The notes: generated by a model from the letters alone, not told the origin. Numbered from the stretch's first letter, positions 32,027-42,602 are shown. The stretch: 64,000 nucleotides of DNA from Flavobacteriia bacterium (GCA_016183815.1 JACPDW010000010.1:186001-250000), one strand, 5' to 3'. Numbers and translations are program-made.

Positions 32027-33366
32027 CGGATAAGTGTCAAAGTTCCTCTTAAAACATTTTCGTCTTTGTCCCTTAATTGTATTACATAATAATAAACGGA
32101 CTCACTCATTAACTTTCCTTTGTTTTTTCCGTCCCAAGCTTTACTTTCTGTATATGAAGTGGCAGAATAGACTAATTGACCCCATCGACTGTATATTTCC
32201 ACTAAACAATTTGGATAAAGCGACAATCCAGGTATTTCCCATTTATCATTTATTCCATCATTGTTAGGCGAAAAAGTGTTCATTATTTCTAAATTTAAAC
32301 CTACTTTAACAAACACAGCATCGGTATAACTACATTGAAGCGAATCCGCTTGTAAATAATAGAGTGTGCTTTCTTTTGGACTGACGGTTGGGGTTAAACT
32401 TTTATCACCAAACAAATTGTCTGAAGGATACCATTGATAAGTCGAAGTGTTAGTTGTTCCATTTAATTGAATGCTTTCTCCATATTCTATTTCTCTATCC
32501 TCGCCAGCATCAACCTCAATTTGAATCACTTCAAATGAAGAAATCTCTGCAGATGGATATATTTTACACGATTGATAACACGAATTTGTTACTTTTACCA
32601 CATCACCTTTTTGTACTGCTGTTGTTTGAAAAAATGTATCAATAGTTGTTGCTACCAACACATCATTAATAGTCCATTCATAAAACGAACTATCGGGACA
32701 GTTTTTTAATTCAGTAGAAAAGGTAATGATTTCATCTCGACAAATAGAATCTTTATCTGCAGTAATACTAATTATAGGTTGTGGTCGAGTTACTCCAGGT
32801 CCTAAAAGAAAAACATCGGTTGAAAACTCTGCTGCTTGAGTAATTCCTACTCCAGACATTGCTCCATTTAAAACGACATAATATACTTTTAAAGGAGCTA
32901 AATTGGCTGTTAAAGTAAATCCAGCAGTTGTACCCGATTCGCAATTGCTAATAGGAGTGTAAGTGCTGGCATCACATGCCGCTGCTGCATCTAAAATCAA
33001 TGCTTGTATACGATTGTCTTGTCCAATTTCATTTTGAAATTGAATGTTTGAAAATACTACTTGGCCTTCCCCACCTGTTTCATTTGTGTAAAATTTCAGC
33101 CAAACGGTGTTATTTGCTGTAAAACAAAAACTTGCAGGAAAAACATCAGGTGAACCAGGGAATTGTAATTTTGTAGCGTCGATATTATTTACGTTTGAAG
33201 ATACAAATGGACACAACTCAAATGCCTTTGTACAATCATCATAAATAGGAGCTTGACTATTACCAACATGATGAAATGAACAAAAAAGTAAAGTCAATAA
33301 GGTCACCCTCCAAACATTAAAACACTTAGAATTTTGATGATAAATAGTATAAAGTATTTGACCCAT
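32023..33366 (-). CDS. T9SS cargo with type B (gliding-associated) C-terminal domain
   Basis: A 447-residue secreted protein. A long signal region (residues 1-38) precedes a beta-sandwich starting YDDCTKAFELCPF, which has the CUB-like look seen in SprB-type proteins. A PKD/Ig-like domain follows (about 200-345), then CHU_C/type B sorting domain: NTFSPNNDGINDKWEIPGLS, VEIYSRWGQLVYSA, WDGKNKGKLMSESVYYYVIQ. Type B domains are exported by T9SS with the help of a PorP/SprF protein, here the next gene. The surface function is not visible from the sequence; adhesion is possible. Confidence 0.88.
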   Translation of the reverse strand: MGQILYTIYHQNSKCFNVWRVTLLTLLFCSFHHVGNSQAPIYDDCTKAFELCPFVSSNVNNIDATKLQFPGSPDVFPASFCFTANNTVWLKFYTNETGGEGQVVFSNIQFQNEIGQDNRIQALILDAAAACDASTYTPISNCESGTTAGFTLTANLAPLKVYYVVLNGAMSGVGITQAAEFSTDVFLLGPGVTRPQPIISITADKDSICRDEIITFSTELKNCPDSSFYEWTINDVLVATTIDTFFQTTAVQKGDVVKVTNSCYQSCKIYPSAEISSFEVIQIEVDAGEDREIEYGESIQLNGTTNTSTYQWYPSDNLFGDKSLTPTVSPKESTLYYLQADSLQCSYTDAVFVKVGLNLEIMNTFSPNNDGINDKWEIPGLSLYPNCLVEIYSRWGQLVYSATSYTESKAWDGKNKGKLMSESVYYYVIQLRDKDENVLRGTLTLIR

Positions 33367-33459
33367 TTCGGGGATAAAATTAGTTAAATGAATGTTAATT
33401 GTAATATTTTTCCCATTTTTGGCATAATAAATGAAGCGTTTTTAACAAAATAACGGATT

Positions 33460-36400
33460 ATGAGAGCAAATATTTTTACTTTATTCTTTTTACTAAGCAT
33501 TTTTTCTGTACAAGCTCAGTCTAAAATTGATTATAACCAAGATACCAAATGGTTTTGGGGATTAAATGGTGGAGTAACATGGCACAATACCGATGTAAGA
33601 ACAAAAACAGAATGGGGTTGGGGAGCTGTTTTAGGAAAATCATTTAACTATGATTATGGAAAAGCCATTTCCTTCGATTTTCGTGCTCGATTTTTATATG
33701 GTGAATGGTTAGGACAAAACAACATTAAAACAGATACTGTTTATGAAAATATTGCCCTCAGTGCTGAAAATTCGAATTATAAAGACTCTCTTAATTATTA
33801 TGTTTTAAATTTTAAAAACAAACTGTATAGCGTTGATTTAGAATGGGTTTTGCACACTAATTCACTACGTGAGAGAACTGGTTGGGATTTATACTTTTTT
33901 GGAGGAGTTGGAATCTCTGCTTTTAAAACAAGAGGTGATTTATTAGATAAAAACAATAAATTGTACAACTACAACAACTTAAATGATTTAAAAGACGGCA
34001 CCTTGTCCTCAACCTTAGATAAAAAATACGAATCGTATTTAGATGGAACTGGAAAAGCCGTACGTTACTATTTTATGCCAAGTATCGGAGCTGGATTAGG
34101 TTATCAAATTACAAGAAATATCTCTTTAGGAATCGAACACAGAATGACTTTTTCAAGAGTTGACCATTTTGATGGATACAATAATCCAAAAGGAAATAAT
34201 AATAAAACGATTAGAAGAGAAAATGATATTTTTCATTATTCAAATGCATATATTCGTTTTCAATTACACCACAATAAAGTAGTTGATGAAAAACCTGATG
34301 ACATTAAAAAAGACCCAATTGAAACTCAAAAAATACCAGAAATTCAATTTACTAATCCTGCTTTGTCTGGAACAACAGTTAATCAAGAATCTTTTTCTTT
34401 AAAAGCAACTATTCAACATATTGAGAGCCGAGAAAATATAAACTTTAAACATAATGGGGTTTATGTACAAGGATTTTCATATAACAATACCAGTAAAAAA
34501 TTTGAAAGTAATATCATCTTGCATCCTGGTCAAAATAATTTTGAAATTATAGCCACAAATCCTTTTGGATACGATCAAAAAAATACAATCGTAATTTATA
34601 AAGAAACACAAAGTGCACCTCCTGTCGTAAATTTTGTCAATCCTTCTAGTAATCCATTCAATACTAATCAATCAAATTTAAGAATTCAGGCAACTGTACT
34701 AAATGTAGTTCAGCAAAACCAAATCACTGTTTTGGTAAATGGCGTAAATAATAGCCAATTTAGTTATTCAAGCACTTCCAACACTTTAATGTTACCAGTA
34801 AATTTAAGCATGGGAAGCAATATTATTACTGTTCAAGCTAATAATAACTCAGGATCTGATTCAGAGACCATTACTATATTGTATAATCCTGTAATCACTG
34901 AATCCATTCCAGTAGTTTATTTTACCGACCCAAGTCGAAATCCGTATCAAACAAATCAAAATTCTTTTTCTCTTGATGCAGTTGTTCAAAACGTCAATGG
35001 AAAAGAAAACATAATATTCAAACAAAACGGAAATTTGAATCAAAACTTTATGTATTATCCACACAACAACCATTTTGAAAGTAATGTTATTTTATCCCCT
35101 GGTCAGAATGTATTTGAAATAATTGCAAGTAATTATTCAGGAGTAGCACAAGCAAGTACAATTATAATATATGAAGTCAATGCGCCAAAACCACCAATTA
35201 TAAATTTTGTTAATCCTTCAATAAGTCCGTTCCAAACAGAAAATGAATGGTTTCCTTTGCAAGCTTCCATCTTGAATGTGGACCAAAACAATCAAATACA
35301 GTTGTTGTTGAATGGAAGTGTTATCAATAATTTTATTTTTAACTCACAAACAAAAGTTCTAAGTTCCAATTTGTCACTTAAAGAGGGTCAAAACATCGTA
35401 CAGATAATTGCAAATAATTCTGATGGTTCTGACTCAAAACAAGTTGCAATAATTTATCGAAAATCAACTCAACTTGCTAGTCCTATTGTAAATTATATCA
35501 ACCCTGCCTCAAATCCCTATCAAAGCAATCAATCCAGTATTCAAATTTCTGCTTTAGTTCAAAATGTTCAGCAAAACTCTGGAATAAATATTGTTTGTAA
35601 CAATCAAATCATTAAAAATTTTCAATTTAATGGTACAACTCAAGAATTGACTTTTACTCTTACACTTATTGAAGGTTCCAATTCCATCACCGTTACTGGT
35701 TCAAATGAGGCGGGAACAGATAGTAAAACATTAAATATTGTCTATAAAAAAACAGAACAGGTATATCCTCCTAGTGTTATTTTTATAGACCCCAAACAAA
35801 ACCCTTCAACTGTCTATTCTCAACTGTATGACCTTTCTGCAAAAGTGAGTGGTGTAAAAAGTAAACAAGACATACAGATTTTGGTTAATGGCAATCTATT
35901 AACTCAATTTGAATACAATTCATCAACTGAGTTGGTTACTTTTTCCTCTTCTCTTTCATTAGGATCGAATATATTTGAAATAATTGCTAGCAACAGTGCG
36001 GGAACAGACAAAAAATCAAGCACACTTATTTATAAAGTTTCTGAACCACTTTTGCCTCCAAATGTTCAAATATTTAATCCATTATCAAACCCTTATACCA
36101 GTTCAATACCTTCACAAAATGTTGAAGCAACAGTTTTAAATATTTCCAATACACAACAAATTAATATTACAGTAAATGGACAAAGCGTTAGCAATTTTCA
36201 ATACGACGAAAAGAAAAAAACGCTTACATTCAATATGCCTTTGCAAGAAGGAGCGAACACAGTTCAAATTTTAGCAACAAATGCAGCTGGTTCACATACA
36301 GACAGCAAAACTATTTTGTACAAAAAAGAAAACAAATTACCTCTTCCCATCATCTCTTTTATTCAACCAAATCAAAGTGGTACTTCAGTTGAGACTGTTC

Positions 36401-39021
36401 AATATATTATGAAATCAACCATCTTAAATATTGAAAATGCTTCTCAAATTTCTTTGTCTTTTAATGGAGCATTGGTTAATCCACAATTGTATTCATTTTC
36501 ATCATCAACTAAAGAGTTGAAATATAATTGTAATTTGACTTTAGGGAATAATGTTTTTTCTGTAACAGCAAGTAATAGTTCGGGTACTCAAAACGCTTCA
36601 ACATCAATTGTTTACAAAAATAATGAAAAACCTTGTAATCCTCCAATTATAACTTTTGTTTATCAAGTTAAAAATAACTCAGAGGTAACATCAGATAAAA
36701 TCACTGTAAAATTTAAAGCTGAAAATGTTGAAACAAAAAACCAAATTGAGTTTTTTCATAATGGTAAAATTGTTACAACTCAATTTAATTTGTCTTCAAA
36801 ACTAGGAGAAGCCAATTTGATTTTAAATGCAGGACAAAACACTATTGAAATAAACGCAAAAACCAACTGTGGGGAGTCAAAAATCAGCCAAATAATCAAT
36901 TACAAACCAGTGAATACGCCTTGTTCAAACGTGCCTTCTTTTCAATTGATTCAACCAATTTTACAAGAAATTACTACAGAAAAGACCAAAGCAGATGTCC
37001 GTTTAGGTTTGATAAATGTTAGTAATAGTGCTGATGTTCAAATGAAAGTAAATGGACAAAATCAAACTTTTCAATTTGATCAAGTAACAAAAATTATTTT
37101 CTCTAATATCAATTTGAAAGAAGGGTTAAACAAAATAGAATGTTTCGCAAACAACGAATGTGGTTCAGCTAGTTTTACAGTGAAAATTACAAGAGTTGCC
37201 TGCAATAAACCAGAGGTCAATATTACTCAAACGTCAATTCCAAACCAATCGGAAAGTAATATGGATCAAGTTCAAATAAATGCTAGTATTTCCAATGTAG
37301 AGGGTAAAAGCGAGATTGAAGTTAGTAGAAACGGACGTCCAATCAACTTTACCTATATGAATATTACTAAAACGCTTTCAATTCAATCCGGACTTGATGT
37401 AGGAGTAAATACTTTTGTCATTAAAGCAAAAAATTCTTGTGGAGAAGACAGTAAATCTTATGTTGTTACAAGAAAAAAAGAAGTAAAAATTGACCCACCA
37501 GTCGTTCAAATCACCAGTCCAAGTACTTCTCCATTTTCAACAAACAACCAGTCATATAATTTACAAGCCGTTACACAAAATGTAATTTCGCCACAGCAAG
37601 TCTCTTTAACAATTAATGGAAAACCTGTTAACCCTCAATTTAACAGTTCAAATGGGTCGGTAACTTATAATATGAATTTAGCGGTTGGAAACAACAATAT
37701 TGTGATTACAGTAAGTAATGAGTCTGGTACTGCAAGCGACACTAAAGTGATTAAATACACCAAAATAATAACTGAATATAAACCCGAAATTACTATTTTG
37801 AATCCAGCTTCATGTCCAATGACAATTACTAAAGGTGTATTTACTGTAAGAGGATTTGTAAAAAACGTACAAAATGTAAGTCAAATGACTATAAAAGTTA
37901 ATGGTAAATCCTTGAGTAATGTCAATCCTATTTCATCTGGGGATAAAATTAATTTTCAGTTTGATATTAATGCAGGAATTGGTCAAAGTTCGATTGAAAT
38001 TACAGCGAATAATACAGCTGGTTCTGATTCAAAATCTTGTATTCTAAAAGTAGAAGACAATTCAAATCAAAATTGTTTACCAAAAGTATCGGCTTCATTT
38101 TCAGCTGATGACAAAACGGTAAATGTGAGTAGCGATAAAGACATTTCAAATGTTGTTATAAAATATCACGATCAAAGTGTACAAAAAATAGACAATTTGA
38201 GTGGAACCTCAAAATCTTTTACTGCATCTGGCTTATACGCTGGAAAATGTATTATTGGTGTTTGGATTAAATCTGGTTGTAACCAAAGTTCTGATGGACC
38301 AGGGTACGGAGAATACGTTAAAAACCCTAAAGTTAAAACAGCTTGTATGAATGACGGTGGCAATCCAAATGGGTGTAAACCTGTTGTCAGTGCTGTTTTT
38401 ACTACTGACTCAAAAAGTGTTACAGCTACAAGCACTAAAGATTTGTCCAATGTTGTGTTAAAATATTTTGATGGTTCAGTTCAAAAATTTGAAAATTTAA
38501 CAGGAAAATCAAAAAGTTTTTCAGGAACAGGTCAAAATTCAGGAAAATGTATTGTCGGAATATGGATTAAATCTGGGTGTAATCAAAGCAACGACGGACC
38601 AGGATATGGAGAATTCGTCAATAATTCATCTGTTTCCTCTTCTTGTTCAGGAAATAAAAGTGATTGTAAGCCAAAAGTCAATGCTCTTTTCAATCCTGAT
38701 TCAAAATCTGTAACTGTAAATAGTGATAAAGAGTTAATAAATGTTGTATTGAAATTTCACGATGGACAAGAACAAAAAATGGACAATTTAAGTGGTTTTA
38801 CAAAAACATTTAAAGGCAGTGGAATTAATGTAAATAAGTGTATTGTTGGCGTTTGGGTTAGGTCAGGTTGCAATGAAAGTAAAGCGGGAACAAATTATGG
38901 AGAATGGGTTTCAAATCCTCAAAACACACAATCTTGTGGTGGTGACGATGGAAAAAAAGACGACGATGGTAAAGGAAAAGGAGGTTTAGGAGGATCAAAT
39001 CGAATCCCACCTGGGAGATAA
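33460..39021 (+). CDS. Giant outer-membrane barrel plus 13 Ig-like repeats protein
   Basis: An 1853-residue protein. A signal peptide (ends VQAQ) is followed by a barrel-like domain to about residue 275 (WFWGLNGGVTWHNTD, ISFDFRARFLYGEW, MPSIGAGLGYQITRNISLGI). Then come 13 repeats of about 90 residues with the theme P.V.F.NP..NPY.TNQ, NV..., NG, L..G.N.I.I.A.N.AG.D; starts lie near residues 290, 386, 483, 580 and so on. From about 1540 three Cys-rich repeats share KCIVG.W.KSGCN and DGPGYGE. The tail is GGDDGKKDDDGKGKGG. Probably an anchored surface fibre; there is no T9SS tail. Transcription is divergent from the PorP/SprF operon. Confidence 0.7.
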   Translation: MRANIFTLFFLLSIFSVQAQSKIDYNQDTKWFWGLNGGVTWHNTDVRTKTEWGWGAVLGKSFNYDYGKAISFDFRARFLYGEWLGQNNIKTDTVYENIALSAENSNYKDSLNYYVLNFKNKLYSVDLEWVLHTNSLRERTGWDLYFFGGVGISAFKTRGDLLDKNNKLYNYNNLNDLKDGTLSSTLDKKYESYLDGTGKAVRYYFMPSIGAGLGYQITRNISLGIEHRMTFSRVDHFDGYNNPKGNNNKTIRRENDIFHYSNAYIRFQLHHNKVVDEKPDDIKKDPIETQKIPEIQFTNPALSGTTVNQESFSLKATIQHIESRENINFKHNGVYVQGFSYNNTSKKFESNIILHPGQNNFEIIATNPFGYDQKNTIVIYKETQSAPPVVNFVNPSSNPFNTNQSNLRIQATVLNVVQQNQITVLVNGVNNSQFSYSSTSNTLMLPVNLSMGSNIITVQANNNSGSDSETITILYNPVITESIPVVYFTDPSRNPYQTNQNSFSLDAVVQNVNGKENIIFKQNGNLNQNFMYYPHNNHFESNVILSPGQNVFEIIASNYSGVAQASTIIIYEVNAPKPPIINFVNPSISPFQTENEWFPLQASILNVDQNNQIQLLLNGSVINNFIFNSQTKVLSSNLSLKEGQNIVQIIANNSDGSDSKQVAIIYRKSTQLASPIVNYINPASNPYQSNQSSIQISALVQNVQQNSGINIVCNNQIIKNFQFNGTTQELTFTLTLIEGSNSITVTGSNEAGTDSKTLNIVYKKTEQVYPPSVIFIDPKQNPSTVYSQLYDLSAKVSGVKSKQDIQILVNGNLLTQFEYNSSTELVTFSSSLSLGSNIFEIIASNSAGTDKKSSTLIYKVSEPLLPPNVQIFNPLSNPYTSSIPSQNVEATVLNISNTQQINITVNGQSVSNFQYDEKKKTLTFNMPLQEGANTVQILATNAAGSHTDSKTILYKKENKLPLPIISFIQPNQSGTSVETVQYIMKSTILNIENASQISLSFNGALVNPQLYSFSSSTKELKYNCNLTLGNNVFSVTASNSSGTQNASTSIVYKNNEKPCNPPIITFVYQVKNNSEVTSDKITVKFKAENVETKNQIEFFHNGKIVTTQFNLSSKLGEANLILNAGQNTIEINAKTNCGESKISQIINYKPVNTPCSNVPSFQLIQPILQEITTEKTKADVRLGLINVSNSADVQMKVNGQNQTFQFDQVTKIIFSNINLKEGLNKIECFANNECGSASFTVKITRVACNKPEVNITQTSIPNQSESNMDQVQINASISNVEGKSEIEVSRNGRPINFTYMNITKTLSIQSGLDVGVNTFVIKAKNSCGEDSKSYVVTRKKEVKIDPPVVQITSPSTSPFSTNNQSYNLQAVTQNVISPQQVSLTINGKPVNPQFNSSNGSVTYNMNLAVGNNNIVITVSNESGTASDTKVIKYTKIITEYKPEITILNPASCPMTITKGVFTVRGFVKNVQNVSQMTIKVNGKSLSNVNPISSGDKINFQFDINAGIGQSSIEITANNTAGSDSKSCILKVEDNSNQNCLPKVSASFSADDKTVNVSSDKDISNVVIKYHDQSVQKIDNLSGTSKSFTASGLYAGKCIIGVWIKSGCNQSSDGPGYGEYVKNPKVKTACMNDGGNPNGCKPVVSAVFTTDSKSVTATSTKDLSNVVLKYFDGSVQKFENLTGKSKSFSGTGQNSGKCIVGIWIKSGCNQSNDGPGYGEFVNNSSVSSSCSGNKSDCKPKVNALFNPDSKSVTVNSDKELINVVLKFHDGQEQKMDNLSGFTKTFKGSGINVNKCIVGVWVRSGCNESKAGTNYGEWVSNPQNTQSCGGDDGKKDDDGKGKGGLGGSNRIPPGR

Positions 39022-39078
39022 TTAATGATTTTTATTTATAGTTATAAAAAGAATAATTCTTACTTAAAAGATTTTCTT

Positions 39079-39086
39079 TAATTTTG
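39079..39086 (+). promoter_or_regulatory. -7 element of the ammonia-lyase cluster
   Basis: TAATTTTG lies 31 bases before ATG 39118 and matches the TAnnTTTG consensus. No good -33 TTTG is seen. Confidence 0.45.
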
Positions 39087-39117
39087 TAAGTTTCAATTTT
39101 GAGTTAATACAAACCCT

Positions 39118-40644
39118 ATGTCTTTTTTAAATATCGACCAGATTGAAGCTTATGTATTTGATAAACATGAATTACAAATCTGTGAAGAACAATTTTTACA
39201 TTTAAAGAATTCTTTTTCTTTTTTAAGTAAGTTTTGCTCAGACAAAATTATTTATGGAATAAATACTGGTTTTGGGCCGATGGCTCAGTTTAATATATCA
39301 AAGGGAGATTTAAATCAACTACAATACAATTTGATTAGAAGTCATTCCTCTGGTATGGGGGAGCCATTATCTGAATTATACACTCGTGCAGTGTTGTTGG
39401 CTAGGATCAATAATTTTCTTCAAGGAAATTCAGGTATTAGTCCTGAAGTAGTGGAAACTTTATTGTCCTTTTTAAACAAACAAATTCATGTCGAAATTTT
39501 TGAACATGGTGGAGTAGGAGCTAGTGGTGATTTAGTTCAATTGGCTCATCTTGCATTAAATTTAATTGGTGAAGGGCACTTATTTGAAAATGAAAAAAGG
39601 GTAAAAGCTTCTGAATTGTTGAAGAAAAAAGGAATACAACCTCTCAAAATACAATTAAGGGACGCTTTAGGTATAATGAATGGAACTTCTTGCATGACCG
39701 GAATAGCTTCTGTAAATGTTATTTACTCTAAACGATTAATGGAATGGGCGATAGTAACTTCCTCCATTTTAAATGAATTAATGGAAGCTTACGACGATTC
39801 TTTTTCTGTTGAATTAAATTCTACTAAAAAACATATAGGTCAACAGGAGGTGGCTAATAGAATGCGAAAATTATTGTCAGATAGCAAGTTAATAAAATCA
39901 AGGGCAACTTTATATTCTAATAAAAAAGAGAAAGAAAATTCAGAATTTTCTCATAAGATACAAGAATTTTATTCATTACGTTGTGTGCCTCAAATATTAG
40001 GACCAATTTGGGATACAATTGAATACACTCAAAGGGTTGTAGAAAATGAGATTAATTCAACAAATGACAATCCAATAGTATCTTTAGAAAATGAAAATGT
40101 TTTTCATGGAGGAAATTTTCATGGAGATTATATTTCGTTAGAAATGGATAAATTAAAAATTGTTTTATGCAAATTAAGTATGTTAGCTGAACGACAATTA
40201 AACTTCTTAATGAACCACAAGATAAATGAGAAATTTCCTCCATTTTTGAATGGAAAAAAATTAGGATTTAATTTTGGAATACAAGGAATTCAATTTACAG
40301 CTGTCTCAACAACTGCAGAGAATCAAACATTGTCTAATCCAATGTATGTTCATTCTATTTCTAACAATAATGACAACCAAGACATTGTGAGTATGGGAAC
40401 AAATTCAGCTATTCAATGTAAAAAAGTATTAGATAATTCATTTCAAGTGATGGCTATTCATTTAGTAGCAATTTGTCAAGCTATCGATTTATTGAATGAA
40501 AATCAAAAAAAATGTTTATCTTCGTCTGCCAATTCAATTTATCAAGAAACAAGAAAAATATTTCCAAAAATGAATGAAGATTTTGTTTCAAGTGATTTTT
40601 TGAAAAGTATAGTAGAGTATATAAAAAATAAAAAAATTGCATAA
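39118..40644 (+). CDS. Tyrosine ammonia-lyase (MIO enzyme, flexirubin type)
   Basis: A 508-residue member of the HAL/PAL/TAL family. IIYGINTGFGPMAQF is the N-terminal signature, GGVGASGDLVQLAHLALN carries the A135-S136-G137 triad that cyclises to the MIO cofactor, and TNDNPIV and NFHGDYISLEMDKLK line the site. LQYNLIRSHSSGMGEPL has the RSHSSG selectivity loop found in the Flavobacterium johnsoniae tyrosine ammonia-lyase, which I remember as nearly the same in this stretch. The enzyme would convert tyrosine to 4-coumarate, the aryl starter of flexirubin-type pigments. Histidine is a less likely substrate. It shares one base with fabG. Confidence 0.88.
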   Translation: MSFLNIDQIEAYVFDKHELQICEEQFLHLKNSFSFLSKFCSDKIIYGINTGFGPMAQFNISKGDLNQLQYNLIRSHSSGMGEPLSELYTRAVLLARINNFLQGNSGISPEVVETLLSFLNKQIHVEIFEHGGVGASGDLVQLAHLALNLIGEGHLFENEKRVKASELLKKKGIQPLKIQLRDALGIMNGTSCMTGIASVNVIYSKRLMEWAIVTSSILNELMEAYDDSFSVELNSTKKHIGQQEVANRMRKLLSDSKLIKSRATLYSNKKEKENSEFSHKIQEFYSLRCVPQILGPIWDTIEYTQRVVENEINSTNDNPIVSLENENVFHGGNFHGDYISLEMDKLKIVLCKLSMLAERQLNFLMNHKINEKFPPFLNGKKLGFNFGIQGIQFTAVSTTAENQTLSNPMYVHSISNNNDNQDIVSMGTNSAIQCKKVLDNSFQVMAIHLVAICQAIDLLNENQKKCLSSSANSIYQETRKIFPKMNEDFVSSDFLKSIVEYIKNKKIA

Positions 40645-41375
40645 TGAAATGCGCACTTATTACAGGAGCATCAAGAGGAATTGGTAGAGCGATTGCTATA
40701 CAAATTGCGAAAGACTTGGGCTTTCATATATTAATCAATTATGCATCTAATGAGGAAGCAGCAAAAGAAACTTTACAACTAATTAAATCTGAAGGTGGAA
40801 GTGGAGAATTAATCCCTTTTTCTGTTGAAAACGGAGAGGAAGTTCAAAAAAAAATGCAGGATTGGTTTAATAATAATCCAGAGAAAGAAATTACTGTTTT
40901 AGTCAATAATGCTGGAATAACCAAAGACAATTTGTTTTTATTAATGCCTGAGGAAGATTGGGACAAAGTAATACAGGTTTCAGTTAAAGGAATGTATAAC
41001 TGTACTCAAGCTATTTTACCAAAGATGGTAAGAAAAAGATACGGTAGAATTATTAATATGGCATCTGTTTCAGGAGTAAAAGGTAATGCTGGTCAAGCTA
41101 ATTATGCAGCCGCAAAAGGAGCGGTTATTAGTGCCAGTAAATCTCTTGCACAAGAATTGGCTAGAAGAAATATAACTGTAAATTGTGTAGCTCCAGGGTT
41201 TATTAAAAGTGATATGACAAGCCATCTTAACGAAAAAGAATTGGCTCCAATTGTTCCTGTGAATCGTTTTGGTTTACCTGAAGAAGTTGCCTATTTAGTC
41301 AGTTTTTTAGCATCAGACAAAGCTGCATACATCACAGGCGAAGTAATAAATATTAATGGTGGTATATACGCATAA
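40644..41375 (+). CDS. 3-oxoacyl-ACP reductase (FabG-like SDR)
   Basis: A 243-residue short-chain dehydrogenase. The NADPH site TGASRGIGRAIA, NNAGITKDNLF, catalytic Ser in MASVSGVKGNAGQ and the YAAAK motif (Tyr and Lys) are all present. CVAPGFIKSDMTSHL and a closing ITGEVININGGIYA are FabG-like. It would reduce the 3-keto group of an ACP-bound aryl-acyl chain. Position inside the lyase/ketosynthase operon indicates a pathway-specific copy and not the housekeeping fabG. Start ATG overlaps the lyase stop (TAATG) and the stop is directly followed by the next ATG. Confidence 0.92.
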   Translation: MKCALITGASRGIGRAIAIQIAKDLGFHILINYASNEEAAKETLQLIKSEGGSGELIPFSVENGEEVQKKMQDWFNNNPEKEITVLVNNAGITKDNLFLLMPEEDWDKVIQVSVKGMYNCTQAILPKMVRKRYGRIINMASVSGVKGNAGQANYAAAKGAVISASKSLAQELARRNITVNCVAPGFIKSDMTSHLNEKELAPIVPVNRFGLPEEVAYLVSFLASDKAAYITGEVININGGIYA

Positions 41376-42599
41376 ATGGAACACAGAGTAGTCATTACTG
41401 GTTTTGGGATTTACTCCTGTATTGGTGAAAACAATCAAGAAGTCCTTAATTCTTTGCAAACGGGTAAAAGTGGTATTATTTACGATAAATCAAGAGAGGA
41501 TTTTGGTTATCGTTCTTGTTTGACTGGAATGGTAAAAGATCCCGATTTGAAACCATTTCTGAACAGAAGAGAAAGAATCGGAATGCATCAACCTGCAATG
41601 TACGCTTATATGTCCACCAAAGAGGCCTTAGAAATGGCAAAATTAGATGCTGATTTTTTTGCTAAAAACGAAACGGGAATAATCTACGGAAACGACAGTA
41701 CTGCTGGCTCAATTGTGGAGACAATAGACAAAGCTAGAGATAGAAAAGACACTACTTTAATAGGAAGTGGGGATATTTTTCAAAACATGAATTGTACTGT
41801 AAACATGAATTTATCTACCATTTATAAGTTAAAAGGAATTAATCTTACTTTAAGTGCTGCTTGTGCATCTGGTTCTCATGCAATTGGAATGGGATATTTA
41901 ATGATTAAAGCTGGTTTACAAGATCGTATTATCTGTGGTGGGGCTCAAGAAATAAACATCTATACTATGGGTAGTTTTGATGGATTAAGTGTTTTTTCTA
42001 TTAAACAGGACACTCCAGAAAAAGCATCAAGACCTTTTGACAGAGATAGAGACGGATTAGTACCATCGGGTGGTGCAGCAACTGTTATTCTTGAATCATT
42101 AGAATCAGCTAAAAAAAGAAATGCAAAAATATACGGAGAAGTGATTGCATATGGTTTTTCTTCAAACGGAGATCATATTTCCAATCCAAATTTTGATGGT
42201 CAGTACCGTTCACTACAAATGGCATTAAAAAATGCAAAATTAAAGGGGGAAAAAATTGATTACATCAACGCACATGCTACTTCTACCCCTGTTGGCGACG
42301 CTACTGAGGCTGAAGCACTATTTCAAGTATTTGGAAGTAAAACACCCATTAGTTCTACGAAAAGTATGACAGGTCATGAATGTTGGATGGCTGGAGCTAG
42401 TGAAATTGTATATTCATTATTGATGATGCAAAATGATTTTATAGCACCTAACATTAATTTTGAAAATCCTGATGAAAATTCAGCAAAAATTAATATAATT
42501 GCTGAAAAAAAAGAACAGAAACTAGATAATTTTTTGTCTAATTCCTTTGGTTTTGGTGGAACAAATTCTTCATTAATTATTAAAAAATATAAACATTAA
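41376..42599 (+). CDS. Beta-ketoacyl-ACP synthase (FabF-like KAS)
   Basis: A 407-residue ketosynthase. The Cys-His-His triad is visible: TLSAACASGSHAIGMGYLM with the nucleophilic Cys, NAHATSTPVGD and STKSMTGHECWMAGASE. FGFGGTNSSLI is the usual C-terminal signature. The DRDRDGLVPSGGAA segment is FabF-like. It would extend the coumaroyl starter or an acyl chain with malonyl-ACP units. No chain-length-factor partner, dehydratase or thioesterase is found beside it, so the operon would need enzymes from primary fatty-acid synthesis or another locus. It starts directly after the fabG stop. Confidence 0.9.
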   Translation: MEHRVVITGFGIYSCIGENNQEVLNSLQTGKSGIIYDKSREDFGYRSCLTGMVKDPDLKPFLNRRERIGMHQPAMYAYMSTKEALEMAKLDADFFAKNETGIIYGNDSTAGSIVETIDKARDRKDTTLIGSGDIFQNMNCTVNMNLSTIYKLKGINLTLSAACASGSHAIGMGYLMIKAGLQDRIICGGAQEINIYTMGSFDGLSVFSIKQDTPEKASRPFDRDRDGLVPSGGAATVILESLESAKKRNAKIYGEVIAYGFSSNGDHISNPNFDGQYRSLQMALKNAKLKGEKIDYINAHATSTPVGDATEAEALFQVFGSKTPISSTKSMTGHECWMAGASEIVYSLLMMQNDFIAPNINFENPDENSAKINIIAEKKEQKLDNFLSNSFGFGGTNSSLIIKKYKH

Positions 42600-42602
42600 T
42601 AT

